A DNA stretch of 9,889 bases from NCBI GenBank assembly GCA_025353235.1, contig JANXQZ010000006.1, forward strand, positions 1-9,889, read 5' to 3'. Below the pieces are notes generated by a model. The model saw only the letters and a program-made list of their open reading frames with translations. It did no database searches and was not told the origin of the DNA. The position numbers were made by a program, and so were the translations under genes. The DNA is from Bryobacterales bacterium (GTDB lineage: Bacteria > Acidobacteriota > Terriglobia > Bryobacterales > Bryobacteraceae). Below are positions 1 through 6,180 of the stretch, piece after piece; within the stretch, counting starts at the first letter, position 1; each line of letters opens with the position of its first letter.

Positions 1-231
1 GAAAAACCGCTCATGCTTCCTCCGGGGACAAAGATCGAATGCACCGCTTTGTTCGATAATTCTCCGAATAACAAGCATAATCCCGACCCGTCCTCCGAGG
101 TTCGTTTCGGAGAGCAGAGCCGCGAGGAGATGATGTTCGGCTTCTTCGACGTGGTGATTCCTGCCAATGTGACGTTGCAGCAATACTTTGCGCCGAAGGA
201 CAAGCAGCCGAAAGCCGCAAGCGGCGAGTAA
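1..231 (+). CDS. C-terminal end of a copper type II monooxygenase-like (PHM/DBM-like) protein, partial
   Basis: The reading frame is open from the first base, so this is the 3' end of a longer gene that begins upstream of the window; the ATG at 13 is internal. About 76 residues are visible. The block LPPGTKIEC followed by FDNSPNNKHNPDP and then EEMMFGFFD is the hallmark of the C-terminal beta-sandwich of copper type II ascorbate-dependent monooxygenases, in which a methionine of this kind binds the CuM copper. In bacteria of this type the domain is usually part of larger periplasmic proteins with redoxin or cytochrome c modules; which of these lies upstream cannot be seen. It ends with a Lys/Pro/Ala-rich tail. 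The stop TAA (229-231) shares its last base with the ATG of the cytochrome gene, so the two are probably translated together from one mRNA. Copper binding and activity are inferred. Confidence 0.75.
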   Translation, partial: EKPLMLPPGTKIECTALFDNSPNNKHNPDPSSEVRFGEQSREEMMFGFFDVVIPANVTLQQYFAPKDKQPKAASGE

Positions 232-956
232 TGCTTGGTCGAGTTGGGTTCGTTTTTGTTTTCCTGGGCGCGTGCTTTACAGCACGCGCCCATGACGTTA
301 TTACGACTAAGGTCACTTGGTCTCGCGAGATCTCGCGACTTGTGTACAAACGCTGTGCTTCCTGTCATCGCCAGGGCGGTTCGTCATTTTCGTTGATGAC
401 GTACGAAGCGGCTCGGCCGTGGGCGAAGGCGATCAAGGAAGAAGCATTGGAGCGCAGGATGCCGCCTTGGGGCGCGGTGAAGGGGTTTGGAAGTTTTAAG
501 GACGACCAAGGTTTGACTCAGGAAGATCTCGAGGTGATCTCGGATTGGGTGGAGGGGGGCTCGCCCGAGGGTGATCCTACAGCGCTTCCGAAGCCGCCCG
601 ATTTTCACTTGCCCTCGGCGCGAGCTTCGAAGGTGGGAGCAGAGTTGATCGTGGATGGCAGCCTGACCTTGAAGCAAGCGGTTGTTTTAGCCGGGATCCG
701 ACCGAAGGCCGTGCTCGAGAGTGAATCGGTTCAGATCATTGCGGAGAAGCCGGACGGCTCCATCGAGCCGCTCTTATGGTTGTACAACTATAAGCCTCAA
801 TTCGATCATGCTTATTACTTTAAGACTCCGCTGAGCCTGCCGGCGGGAACCAAGATTATTTGCTCCCGGCCGGGCGCTATTATCGCGCTGGGTACGAATA
901 AGCCGCGTGGACCCCAAGGGCGAAAGCCTGTTCGAGACCATCCGCCGTCGCTTTAG
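231..956 (+). CDS. Secreted c-type cytochrome with monooxygenase-like C-terminal domain
   Basis: This 241-residue protein starts with a hydrophobic signal peptide (residues about 3-20, ending TARA-HD). A c-type heme site follows, CASCH at residues 42-46. The later MPPW (Met 77) is the likely distal heme ligand, and LTQEDLEVISDWVEGGSPEGDP is the usual closing helix of this cytochrome family. Residues about 140-220 form a second domain. Its segment TPLSLPAGTKIIC matches the KPLMLPPGTKIEC of the preceding gene, so it is probably a shortened relative of the same beta-sandwich without the copper-binding DNSPNN...EEMM part. The TAATG overlap with the preceding gene points to one operon and perhaps electron transfer between the two products in the periplasm. 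A strong hairpin lies inside the signal-peptide codons. The last 77 nt overlap the convergent patatin-like gene. Heme binding is clear; the reaction served is unknown. Confidence 0.85.
   Translation: MLGRVGFVFVFLGACFTARAHDVITTKVTWSREISRLVYKRCASCHRQGGSSFSLMTYEAARPWAKAIKEEALERRMPPWGAVKGFGSFKDDQGLTQEDLEVISDWVEGGSPEGDPTALPKPPDFHLPSARASKVGAELIVDGSLTLKQAVVLAGIRPKAVLESESVQIIAEKPDGSIEPLLWLYNYKPQFDHAYYFKTPLSLPAGTKIICSRPGAIIALGTNKPRGPQGRKPVRDHPPSL
265..292. repeat. 12-bp perfect inverted repeat with 4-nt loop inside signal-peptide codons
   Basis: TGGGCGCGTGCT (265-276), loop TTAC, AGCACGCGCCCA (281-292). All 12 pairs match and most are G-C. It lies 34-61 nt after the start of the cytochrome gene, encoding the end of the hydrophobic core and the cleavage region of the signal peptide. 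No T-run follows it on the + strand, so it does not look like a terminator. It could be a palindromic repeat element that spread into the gene, or an mRNA hairpin that slows early translation. Its copy number elsewhere cannot be judged here. Confidence 0.7.
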
Positions 957-1710
957 AAAAGTCTACTCCAAGTTCCTTAAGGTCGCACTCCGGCTGCAAC
1001 ACGACAATGCGAGCGCCGTTCCACTCGGACGGGATCGTCTCTGCGCTGAACATGTCGCGACGGAGCGGGCCGGGTTCGGTAGCAATCGCAACCACCGGGG
1101 AATAACCGCGCTCCGCCATCTCCAGCGCCGGACATAGAGACGTGTAGCTCGCATCGACGTAAGGTTGCCCGTTCACCCAGGCAGGGATATGCCAGGCATG
1201 CAGCATGCGGGTAGTCGCGTAAGCGACCTCGTCGAAGTTATCCCGAGTCAGGCGTGTGTCCGGGTCTGAGGATTGGGAATCGAACAGACGCGGAGCAAGA
1301 TGCTCATCGCGCCACGACGCATCCTGGCGAGCCGCGTCCACCAGCAATTTTCGTCCGAGGCGGCGCGCCCCGTCAGTCTGGGTGAGAGCCGCAGCCTCTG
1401 GGGTAGCAACGAGACTGGTCGCAATGCATAGACGAGCCGCGCCGGGTGCAAAAACGGAGCCATGCAAGCTGGGGCCAAGTGCACGGATGCTGCTCAACAC
1501 CACCTCGCTCATATTGGTTTCGCTGGTGTTCCAAAGGCTCAGATCAGTTTCGCGGACGCGGCCCACGCTGGCATAAGCGGCAGGTAGAGTCGAAGAGGAG
1601 GCTGCGGCATACGCGTCTGCCCGAATTCCACGATCTTCCAGCCCACGCAGCACGCCGTGAACGAAGACTCCCTTAAAGCTGCCTGACATGCAGGCAATCG
1701 CCCATGCCAT
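880..1710 (-). CDS. Patatin-like phospholipase-family protein with altered nucleophile elbow
   Basis: The 276-residue product has the N-terminal layout of patatin-like acyl hydrolases. A glycine/serine loop SGSFKG (residues 9-14) stands in the oxyanion-hole position. It is followed by GVLRGLEDRGI, and then a strand and turn with ASSST (37-41) where the family has GxSxG. Ser39 keeps the nucleophile position, but both glycines are replaced. The second dyad residue is probably Asp186 in VDAS, where most patatins have DGG or DGA. If active it would cleave acyl ester bonds of lipids; the substitutions make reduced, specialised or lost activity possible. No signal peptide is seen, so it is probably cytoplasmic. 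The start ATG lies 8 nt after the stop of the upstream membrane-protein gene, suggesting cotranscription; no clear Shine-Dalgarno is visible. The 3' end overlaps the cytochrome gene on the opposite strand by 77 nt. Confidence 0.75.
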   Translation of the reverse strand: MAWAIACMSGSFKGVFVHGVLRGLEDRGIRADAYAAASSSTLPAAYASVGRVRETDLSLWNTSETNMSEVVLSSIRALGPSLHGSVFAPGAARLCIATSLVATPEAAALTQTDGARRLGRKLLVDAARQDASWRDEHLAPRLFDSQSSDPDTRLTRDNFDEVAYATTRMLHAWHIPAWVNGQPYVDASYTSLCPALEMAERGYSPVVAIATEPGPLRRDMFSAETIPSEWNGARIVVLQPECDLKELGVDFSKATADGLEQAFALGVHAAYSYPAR

Positions 1711-1718
1711 TTCGGGCG

Positions 1719-2501
1719 CTACTTCTTGGCCTTGAACGTCACGCTAACTGTAGTTTGACCGTCTTCCGAACCCACCATCACTACGGCAGATCTCTTGTCG
1801 GCTTGCGCGCTCACGATTCCGCCGCCGGTCTTGCCATCTGCGTTGGTGAGCGTGCTGGTAGTCTTGAGTCCCATTGATCGAAAGCCTTCTTCGTATACCT
1901 TGGTAACCGCAGTTACCGAGTCCCGAGTCTTGAACGTGTAGCTGCCGCTGTTGCCCTCGTCCGTTTGCGCGGCGAAAGCTCCTTCGGGAGTCGATCCGGG
2001 ATATTCGGGAACCCACGTCGGCACCTTTGCCCCGGCACCGCCGCCGATCTTCATAGTCCCGTCGGCCGACCTAATCTCAAGAGCTCCCGTGCTGCCATCG
2101 CCGCTGCTGGTGATCGTAACGGGCGCCTTGCCATCTTCCCGCATTACGAATCTGCCTTTTCTGGCATCTTCGAAATTTACCGAATACGTCTTGCCCGACT
2201 TCTTGTCGCGAACAGTGATGGTCCCCTGGCTGTCATCGAGCGAAACCACCTCGATATTAGGGTTCATCGCGGCCATCATCTTGACGGACGCCAGGGCCGG
2301 GTTGCGCTTCATGAGATCGGTATCGATCCCGGCTTGTCTCGCTTTGTTGACGACAAAGAAACCCGCCCCAACCACTACCAGAACTACAATCAGAAAAAAC
2401 ACGCCGAGCCCAACAAGAATCCAAACGATGGGACTGGTTTTTTTCTTTAAAGGAGCGCCCTGGGGTGCATAAGAGGGCATGGAGGGGGGATTCGTCGACA
2501 T
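1719..2501 (-). CDS. Membrane-anchored protein of unknown function
   Basis: I do not recognise a named family. The 260-residue protein has a short Pro/Ser-rich cytoplasmic start, a Lys patch (residues 19-21) and one long hydrophobic helix (about 24-51). The remainder is polar, Gly/Ser/Thr-rich and probably beta-rich, and by the positive-inside rule lies outside the membrane. Notable segments are SVNFEDARKGRF (about 106-117) and VPTWVPEYPGSTPEGAF (about 160-176), followed by a C-terminal half with alternating beta-strand-like Thr/Val stretches. The start is supported by AGAAGG 8 nt upstream of the ATG. The gene is transcribed away from the small beta-rich protein at 2535, with only 33 nt between them, and reads into the patatin-like gene 8 nt later. 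A surface or envelope role is a guess. Confidence 0.8.
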   Translation of the reverse strand: MSTNPPSMPSYAPQGAPLKKKTSPIVWILVGLGVFFLIVVLVVVGAGFFVVNKARQAGIDTDLMKRNPALASVKMMAAMNPNIEVVSLDDSQGTITVRDKKSGKTYSVNFEDARKGRFVMREDGKAPVTITSSGDGSTGALEIRSADGTMKIGGGAGAKVPTWVPEYPGSTPEGAFAAQTDEGNSGSYTFKTRDSVTAVTKVYEEGFRSMGLKTTSTLTNADGKTGGGIVSAQADKRSAVVMVGSEDGQTTVSVTFKAKK

Positions 2502-2519
2502 TACCTTAGCCTTCTGTCA

Positions 2520-2559
2520 GCATACAGTAGAACTATGCGACATATTCTCTACTGTATGC
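2520..2559. promoter_or_regulatory. 12-bp inverted repeat with nested palindrome in a divergent promoter region
   Basis: GCATACAGTAGA (2520-2531) and TCTACTGTATGC (2548-2559) are perfect reverse complements separated by 16 nt. Inside the spacer lies a second palindrome, TATG-CGA-CATA (2534-2544), with nearly the same centre. The element covers the divergent intergenic region and the first codons of the gene at 2535, where a dimeric or tetrameric regulator could control both directions. If transcribed it could instead fold into a hairpin holding one candidate ATG in its loop (2535) and the other in its right arm (2556). The arms contain TACAGTA/TACTGTA. The regulator is not identifiable. Confidence 0.55.
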
Positions 2560-2978
2560 AGTTTAAGGGAACGGCGACAGCGGGCGTGGATAAGGGAGTG
2601 ATGAAGGCGACCACCAGCGCGACCAGTTGTTCGGTGAAGACGGTGGTGGGCAACGATGGCGTGGACGGGGCGTTCATTCCGGCCGAGGGAGGGATGGCTT
2701 TCTTCGAGTCGGAAGTGCGAACGACCGGGGCCGACAAATTTGTCGAGAGCGGGAACATCTCTTTTGGGGACGACCATGCCCTTACATTCACGACGGTCGG
2801 GGAAGGCCACTTGGGACCTAGCGCCGACCCGAAAACTTTAGCTGGCGCAGTGACTTGGAAAGTGGAGAGCGGCGAGGGGCAGTTTAAGAACGCGAGCGGT
2901 TTCATTACATCGAACTTTACGGTGGGGACGGCGGGCGAAGTCGTCGATTATCAGTTCGGGTTGATCTTTGTAGAGTGA
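2535..2978 (+). CDS. Small beta-rich protein of unknown function
   Basis: The product is 147 residues from the ATG at 2535, or 140 from the ATG at 2556 (MQFKGTATAG). The second start fits a beta-barrel beginning better, and neither has a recognisable Shine-Dalgarno. The sequence is rich in Gly, Thr, Val and Phe with regular alternation. Segments such as GNDGVDGAFIPAEGGMAFFES, the run around SGNISFGDDHALTFTTVGEG, and a conserved-looking end with GEGQFKNASGFITSNF suggest a lipocalin-like or allene-oxide-cyclase-like antiparallel barrel. That is inference from pattern only. There is no signal peptide, and only one cysteine remains if the second start is used. Its stop TGA overlaps the GTG start of the 2-oxoglutarate oxygenase gene (GTGA), so the two are probably cotranscribed and coupled. 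The inverted repeat at 2520-2559 overlaps its start and may regulate it. Confidence 0.75.
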   Translation: MRHILYCMQFKGTATAGVDKGVMKATTSATSCSVKTVVGNDGVDGAFIPAEGGMAFFESEVRTTGADKFVESGNISFGDDHALTFTTVGEGHLGPSADPKTLAGAVTWKVESGEGQFKNASGFITSNFTVGTAGEVVDYQFGLIFVE

Positions 2979-3901
2979 AACAGCTGATCCACTCCTCAGT
3001 CTTGGACGGGGTAGCGGAGCTTCGCAGGCGGTTCGCAACGGCGGCCCCGTTCCGGCATGTTGTGATCGAGAGCTTCCTTGAGCCGGATCTTTGCGGCGCG
3101 CTCGCCAGTGAATTTCCAGGGTTCGATGCCGGGCAGGCTCGGAACGAGCTCGGTGAAATCGGCGGCAAGGCGGTCCATGCAGATCTGCGCAATCTGGGAC
3201 CCGCGTATGCCGTGCTTGACCGCTTGCTTCAGAGTTCGGAGTTTCTCGCTCTTATCAGCGAGATTACGGGGATCCCGAAGCTGCTGTATGACCCCGAGTA
3301 CGTGGGCGGCGGCACTCACGAAAATTTGAACGGCCAGGATTTAGATACGCACGTCGATTTCAATTATCACCCGACTTCGCGGTTACACCGCAGGCTGAAT
3401 CTGATCTTGTTTCTGAATCCGGAATGGGAAACGGAGTGGGGCGGGTTATTGGAATTGCAGAAGGATCCGGCGCTGCCCGCTGCGGAGAATGTGATTCGGT
3501 TGGTGGCGCCGATGCAGAATCGATGCGTGATTTTCGAGACTACCGAGGTGTCTTGGCACGGTTTTCGGCGGATCACTTTGCCGCCTGAGAAGAATCTGTC
3601 ACGCCGCTCGATCGCGGTGTATTTTTATACGAAGGAGCGTCCAGCCGGGGAGAGGGCACCGAGTCATGGTACGGTCTATGTGCCGCGCCCTCTGCCGGAT
3701 TTCGTGCAGCCCGGCTACACGTTGAACGAGAACGACGCCTATGAGCTGCAGGTGCAGTTCGCGCGGCGGGATGCGCAGATTCGTTATTTGTACGAGCGGG
3801 AGATGGAGTTCTCGAGGATCGCGCAATCACCTGCTTTTCGGATGGCGCGAGCGCTGACCTGGCCACTTCGGAAGGTCCGGGACGCTCTCCACTCTCGGTA
3901 G
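2975..3901 (+). CDS. 2-oxoglutarate/Fe(II)-dependent oxygenase (prolyl 4-hydroxylase-like)
   Basis: This 308-residue protein carries the facial triad of the 2OG-Fe(II) dioxygenase superfamily: His126 and Asp128 in THVDFNYHP, and His185 in SWHGF. Arg200 or Arg201 in SRRSIAVYFY is placed to bind the 2-oxoglutarate carboxylate. The core between them (RLNLILFLNPEW...GGLLEL) is typical of the prolyl-hydroxylase-like group, which hydroxylates protein or small-molecule substrates using O2 and 2-oxoglutarate; the substrate here is unknown. After the core comes a C-terminal helical tail (about 255-308) with LYEREMEFSRI and FRMARALTWPLRKVR. This resembles tails found on cell-surface glycosyltransferases and suggests a link to polysaccharide synthesis or the membrane. 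The GTG start overlaps the preceding TGA by 4 nt, with no strong Shine-Dalgarno, consistent with translational coupling. Confidence 0.85.
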   Translation: MKQLIHSSVLDGVAELRRRFATAAPFRHVVIESFLEPDLCGALASEFPGFDAGQARNELGEIGGKAVHADLRNLGPAYAVLDRLLQSSEFLALISEITGIPKLLYDPEYVGGGTHENLNGQDLDTHVDFNYHPTSRLHRRLNLILFLNPEWETEWGGLLELQKDPALPAAENVIRLVAPMQNRCVIFETTEVSWHGFRRITLPPEKNLSRRSIAVYFYTKERPAGERAPSHGTVYVPRPLPDFVQPGYTLNENDAYELQVQFARRDAQIRYLYEREMEFSRIAQSPAFRMARALTWPLRKVRDALHSR

Positions 3902-3912
3902 AGGACGCGCTA

Positions 3913-3923
3913 CTATCGTATAG
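3913..3923. promoter_or_regulatory. Small palindrome before the toxin-antitoxin genes
   Basis: CTAT-CGT-ATAG is a perfect 4-bp arm palindrome 6 nt upstream of the antitoxin ATG. It overlaps TACTAT, a possible -10 hexamer, and the AGGGA that may serve as ribosome binding site (3922-3926). Type II antitoxins usually repress their own promoter at such sites. The element is short and could be chance. Confidence 0.25.
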
Positions 3924-3929
3924 GGACGT

Positions 3930-4208
3930 ATGAACGCAAAGCAACACGCCCACGCACTGCTCGACCGTGTTCCCGCTACTCAGATGACCATTGCCGTACG
4001 ATTTCTGGAATTTCTCCTCTTCGATTCAATGGATCGCGCCTTGGCCATAGCGCCTACGGAAGACGAAGAGATCAGCGAAGAAGAAGCAGCAACCGTCGCC
4101 CGATCAAAAGAGTGGTTCAAGCATAACCCAGGTATACCCTTCGAGCAGGTTGTTGCCGAACTAGGCTTCACAATGGAGCAGATCCGCGACAACAAGAGCG
4201 TCGTCTGA
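3930..4208 (+). CDS. Type II antitoxin
   Basis: A 92-residue acidic protein directly upstream of, and overlapping, a RelE/ParE-like toxin gene. The N-terminal half (residues 1-35) is helical and hydrophobic (HALLDRVPATQMTIAVRFLEFLLF) and looks like a dimerisation or operator-binding part. It is followed by an acidic linker (EDEEISEEEA) and a C-terminal stretch with WFKHNPGIPFEQVVAELG that probably wraps the toxin. I do not see a classical ribbon-helix-helix or HTH signature with certainty. The assignment rests on size, layout and genomic position as much as on sequence. AGGGA lies 3 nt before the ATG, a short spacing. The stop TGA overlaps the proposed CTG start of the toxin by 3 bases, so synthesis of the toxin is likely coupled to antitoxin translation. 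The gene starts 28 nt after the oxygenase gene and may have its own promoter. Confidence 0.75.
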   Translation: MNAKQHAHALLDRVPATQMTIAVRFLEFLLFDSMDRALAIAPTEDEEISEEEAATVARSKEWFKHNPGIPFEQVVAELGFTMEQIRDNKSVV

Positions 4209-4453
4209 AGCGTATTGTCTTTTCCGAGGACGCCAAGTCTGACATCCGGGGCATCCCCCGCCACATCGCTATGAACATACTTACCGGGATCCATCGGTTG
4301 GCGGAGCATGGAGCAGGCGACGTGAAACCACTTCACGGAGAGGGCGGAGAGAAGCGACTTCGGGTGGGCGACCATCGGGTACGGTTCACCGAGGAGGGCG
4401 GAGATACGCTTCGCATTAACTCCGTCAAGAATCGCAGAGACGCTTACCGTTGA
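4205..4453 (+). CDS. RelE/ParE-superfamily toxin, probable CTG start
   Basis: The frame encodes 82 residues beginning (L/M)KRIVFSEDAKSDIRGIPRHIA and continuing HRLAEHG...VKPLHGEGGEKRLRVGDHRVRF, ending RINSVKNRRDAYR. This is the full RelE/ParE fold: beta strand, two helices, then four strands with the basic LRVGDHRVRF segment used on ribosome-bound mRNA (RelE) or gyrase (ParE). Which target applies cannot be told. No ATG, GTG or TTG exists in this frame between the upstream in-frame stop (4124) and the internal ATG at 4271. Starting there would remove the first strand and helix. The CTG at 4205 lies in CTGA, overlapping the antitoxin stop, with AAGAG 6 nt before it. It may be a mutated GTGA junction. 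A rare start codon would keep toxin output low. Confidence 0.75.
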   Translation: MKRIVFSEDAKSDIRGIPRHIAMNILTGIHRLAEHGAGDVKPLHGEGGEKRLRVGDHRVRFTEEGGDTLRINSVKNRRDAYR

Positions 4454-4472
4454 TGAGTCAGGTAATTCGCTG

Positions 4473-5747
4473 CTAGGCTAACTTTGGAACCACATACGGG
4501 GCGCGCTGTACTGCGCGACCGATCATAGCGTTCGCTTCCGCTTCCTTAAACTTCATCGCGGTCGGATCGAATTGAACCTCGCGCTTCAATCGATAGCTGA
4601 TATTCGCCATGTGAACCAGGTGCGCCGAGTTCACGCCCTCCTGCACTTCGCCATGCAAATCTTCCTTGCGCCGACTCTTCACCGCTTCGAGGAAATTTTG
4701 CATATGCGGACCCGTGTCGCCTTTCTCGGCAACCCCGGTTTCCCCCGGTTCCCTCTTCTCGCCGAGAAAAATCTGGAAGCCTCGATGGTCCAGCGACATG
4801 AAGCCCTTCTCGCCGTAGAACAAATTCCCGACAAAATTCGGGCCCGACGCCTGGATCGCCGCCTCGCCATTGGTAGGCAAGCCGCGCACTTCGAACACGA
4901 TCTCTTTATCGCCGTAATCGAGCGTGGCGATCTGCGTATTCGGCGTTTCCTGGTCGTCGGTAAACACGTATTTGCCGCCAGTTGAAATAGCGCGATTGGG
5001 CAACCCTAAGCCCATGCCCCAGCGCGCAACATCCATCTCGTGAATCCCCTGATTGCCGATATCGCCATTGCCGGTGTCCCAGAACCAATGCCAGTTATAG
5101 TGGAAGCGATTCTGCGTGAACGCGTGCATGGGAGCGGGCCCCAGGAAGATATCCCAATTAATGCCGGGTGGCACGGGTTCTTCCGGCGTATGACCGATGG
5201 AAGGCCGCCGCTTGTAGCAGAGCCCCTTCGCCATGTACAGCTTGCCGAGCGCGCCGTCGCGCAACAGTTGCACCGCCTTCATCTTGTGCGGAATGCTGCG
5301 GCTTTGCATGCCGATCTGAACGATGCGGTTGTACTTCCGTGCCGCGGCCACCATCTGCTGTCCCTCGAACATGTTGTAGCAAGCCGGCTTCTCGCAGTAG
5401 ACATCCTTGCCTGCCTGGCAAGCCCAAATAGTGGCGAGCGCATGCCAGTGGTTCGGCGTTGCTATCGAGACCGCGTCAATGTCTTTGTCTTCGTAAAGCT
5501 TGCGCAGGTCCTGATAGATCTTCGGCTTCTTGCCGGTGGCATCCTCCACCATCTTGGAACCGCGCTCGGTTTGCGCTGTATCCACGTCGCATAGCGCAGC
5601 GACGTTCGCCAGCGGCTGGTTCAAATACTCCTTCACATGCGCCTTGCCGCGGCCGCCAATCCCTACTACGGCTATGTTGACTTTGTCATTCGCGCCGAAG
5701 GCCCGCATGGCGAGCGCGCTGCCCAGGAGAAACGTTCTGCGTTGCAT
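4473..5747 (-). CDS. Gfo/Idh/MocA-family NAD(P)-dependent oxidoreductase, exported
   Basis: This 424-residue protein has an N-terminal RRTFLLGSALAMRAFGA segment, a twin-arginine-type signal peptide, so the folded and cofactor-loaded enzyme is probably exported. The Rossmann fold follows, with VGIGGRG (residues 28-34) for the dinucleotide. Then come NHWHA (about 99-103) and the family's catalytic EKP (119-121). The C-terminal beta-sheet domain contains NWHWFWDTGNGDIGNQGIHEMD, where His and Asp are typical of substrate-side residues in this group. The family oxidises or reduces hydroxyl groups of sugars, inositols or sugar derivatives; the substrate is unknown. Exported members of this kind are abundant in Acidobacteriota and Planctomycetota. 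The ATG has only a distant G-rich stretch upstream (spacing about 15 nt). The gene ends 19 nt from the end of the convergent toxin gene. Confidence 0.92.
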   Translation of the reverse strand: MQRRTFLLGSALAMRAFGANDKVNIAVVGIGGRGKAHVKEYLNQPLANVAALCDVDTAQTERGSKMVEDATGKKPKIYQDLRKLYEDKDIDAVSIATPNHWHALATIWACQAGKDVYCEKPACYNMFEGQQMVAAARKYNRIVQIGMQSRSIPHKMKAVQLLRDGALGKLYMAKGLCYKRRPSIGHTPEEPVPPGINWDIFLGPAPMHAFTQNRFHYNWHWFWDTGNGDIGNQGIHEMDVARWGMGLGLPNRAISTGGKYVFTDDQETPNTQIATLDYGDKEIVFEVRGLPTNGEAAIQASGPNFVGNLFYGEKGFMSLDHRGFQIFLGEKREPGETGVAEKGDTGPHMQNFLEAVKSRRKEDLHGEVQEGVNSAHLVHMANISYRLKREVQFDPTAMKFKEAEANAMIGRAVQRAPYVVPKLA

Positions 5748-6180
5748 CGTGGAACTATTCTACTCCCCCGATTAATGGGGCGTCCCGGTATAGCCACACA
5801 CCCCGGCTCGCGGCGGTTATCTACCGGCAAACGCATATCGTCATCGCACTCGTGCTCTCGCGCAGAGCTTCACACAGCCACGCACGATGATCGCCGGTTG
5901 AAGCCCGTGGTGAAAACTCATTGGTCCGATGACATCGATTTTGGGACCTATGTCCACCAACTTGAGGTAATCATCCATTTCACTGTTCATAAGCTTTTCC
6001 GGCTCCGCAGAAAATGAAAGCGGGTCTTTGTACGTACCGGATCGCCAACAACAGGATGAAACCAGAGATGGCTTTCGCCAGGATCAACGAAAAGCTGTCT
6101 GTTCCCTGGACTGTTGACCAGACATGTCTCACCACCGATATTCAACAGGTCATGGTGTATCCAAGTGACGAGTGGATCGC
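5748..6180. other. 433-bp stretch without a recognisable gene
   Basis: No known family is apparent in any frame. On the - strand there are two short open stretches whose ends meet in ATGA: one open from about 6178 that stops at 5987, and a 49-codon frame at 5841-5990 (MNSEMDDYLKLVDIGP...). On the + strand there are similar stretches meeting at 6014-6017 (ATGA). Base composition looks more AT-rich than in the neighbours at about 5900-6180. It may be the remains of a decayed gene continuing the - strand series, plus the promoter of the Gfo/Idh/MocA gene, but nothing in it can be named. Confidence 0.4.

Noticed and set aside
265..292. Hairpin as a transcription terminator
   Set aside because: It lies inside a coding region near its start and is not followed by a T-run on the + strand; the T-rich run lies before it.
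1951..2472. Two long + strand open frames opposite the membrane-anchored protein gene
   Set aside because: They are antisense shadows; the - strand frame has a good ribosome binding site and a membrane helix.
5040..5594. Long + strand open frame inside the Gfo/Idh/MocA gene
   Set aside because: It is antisense to an unmistakable oxidoreductase and shows only a mirror of its codon pattern.
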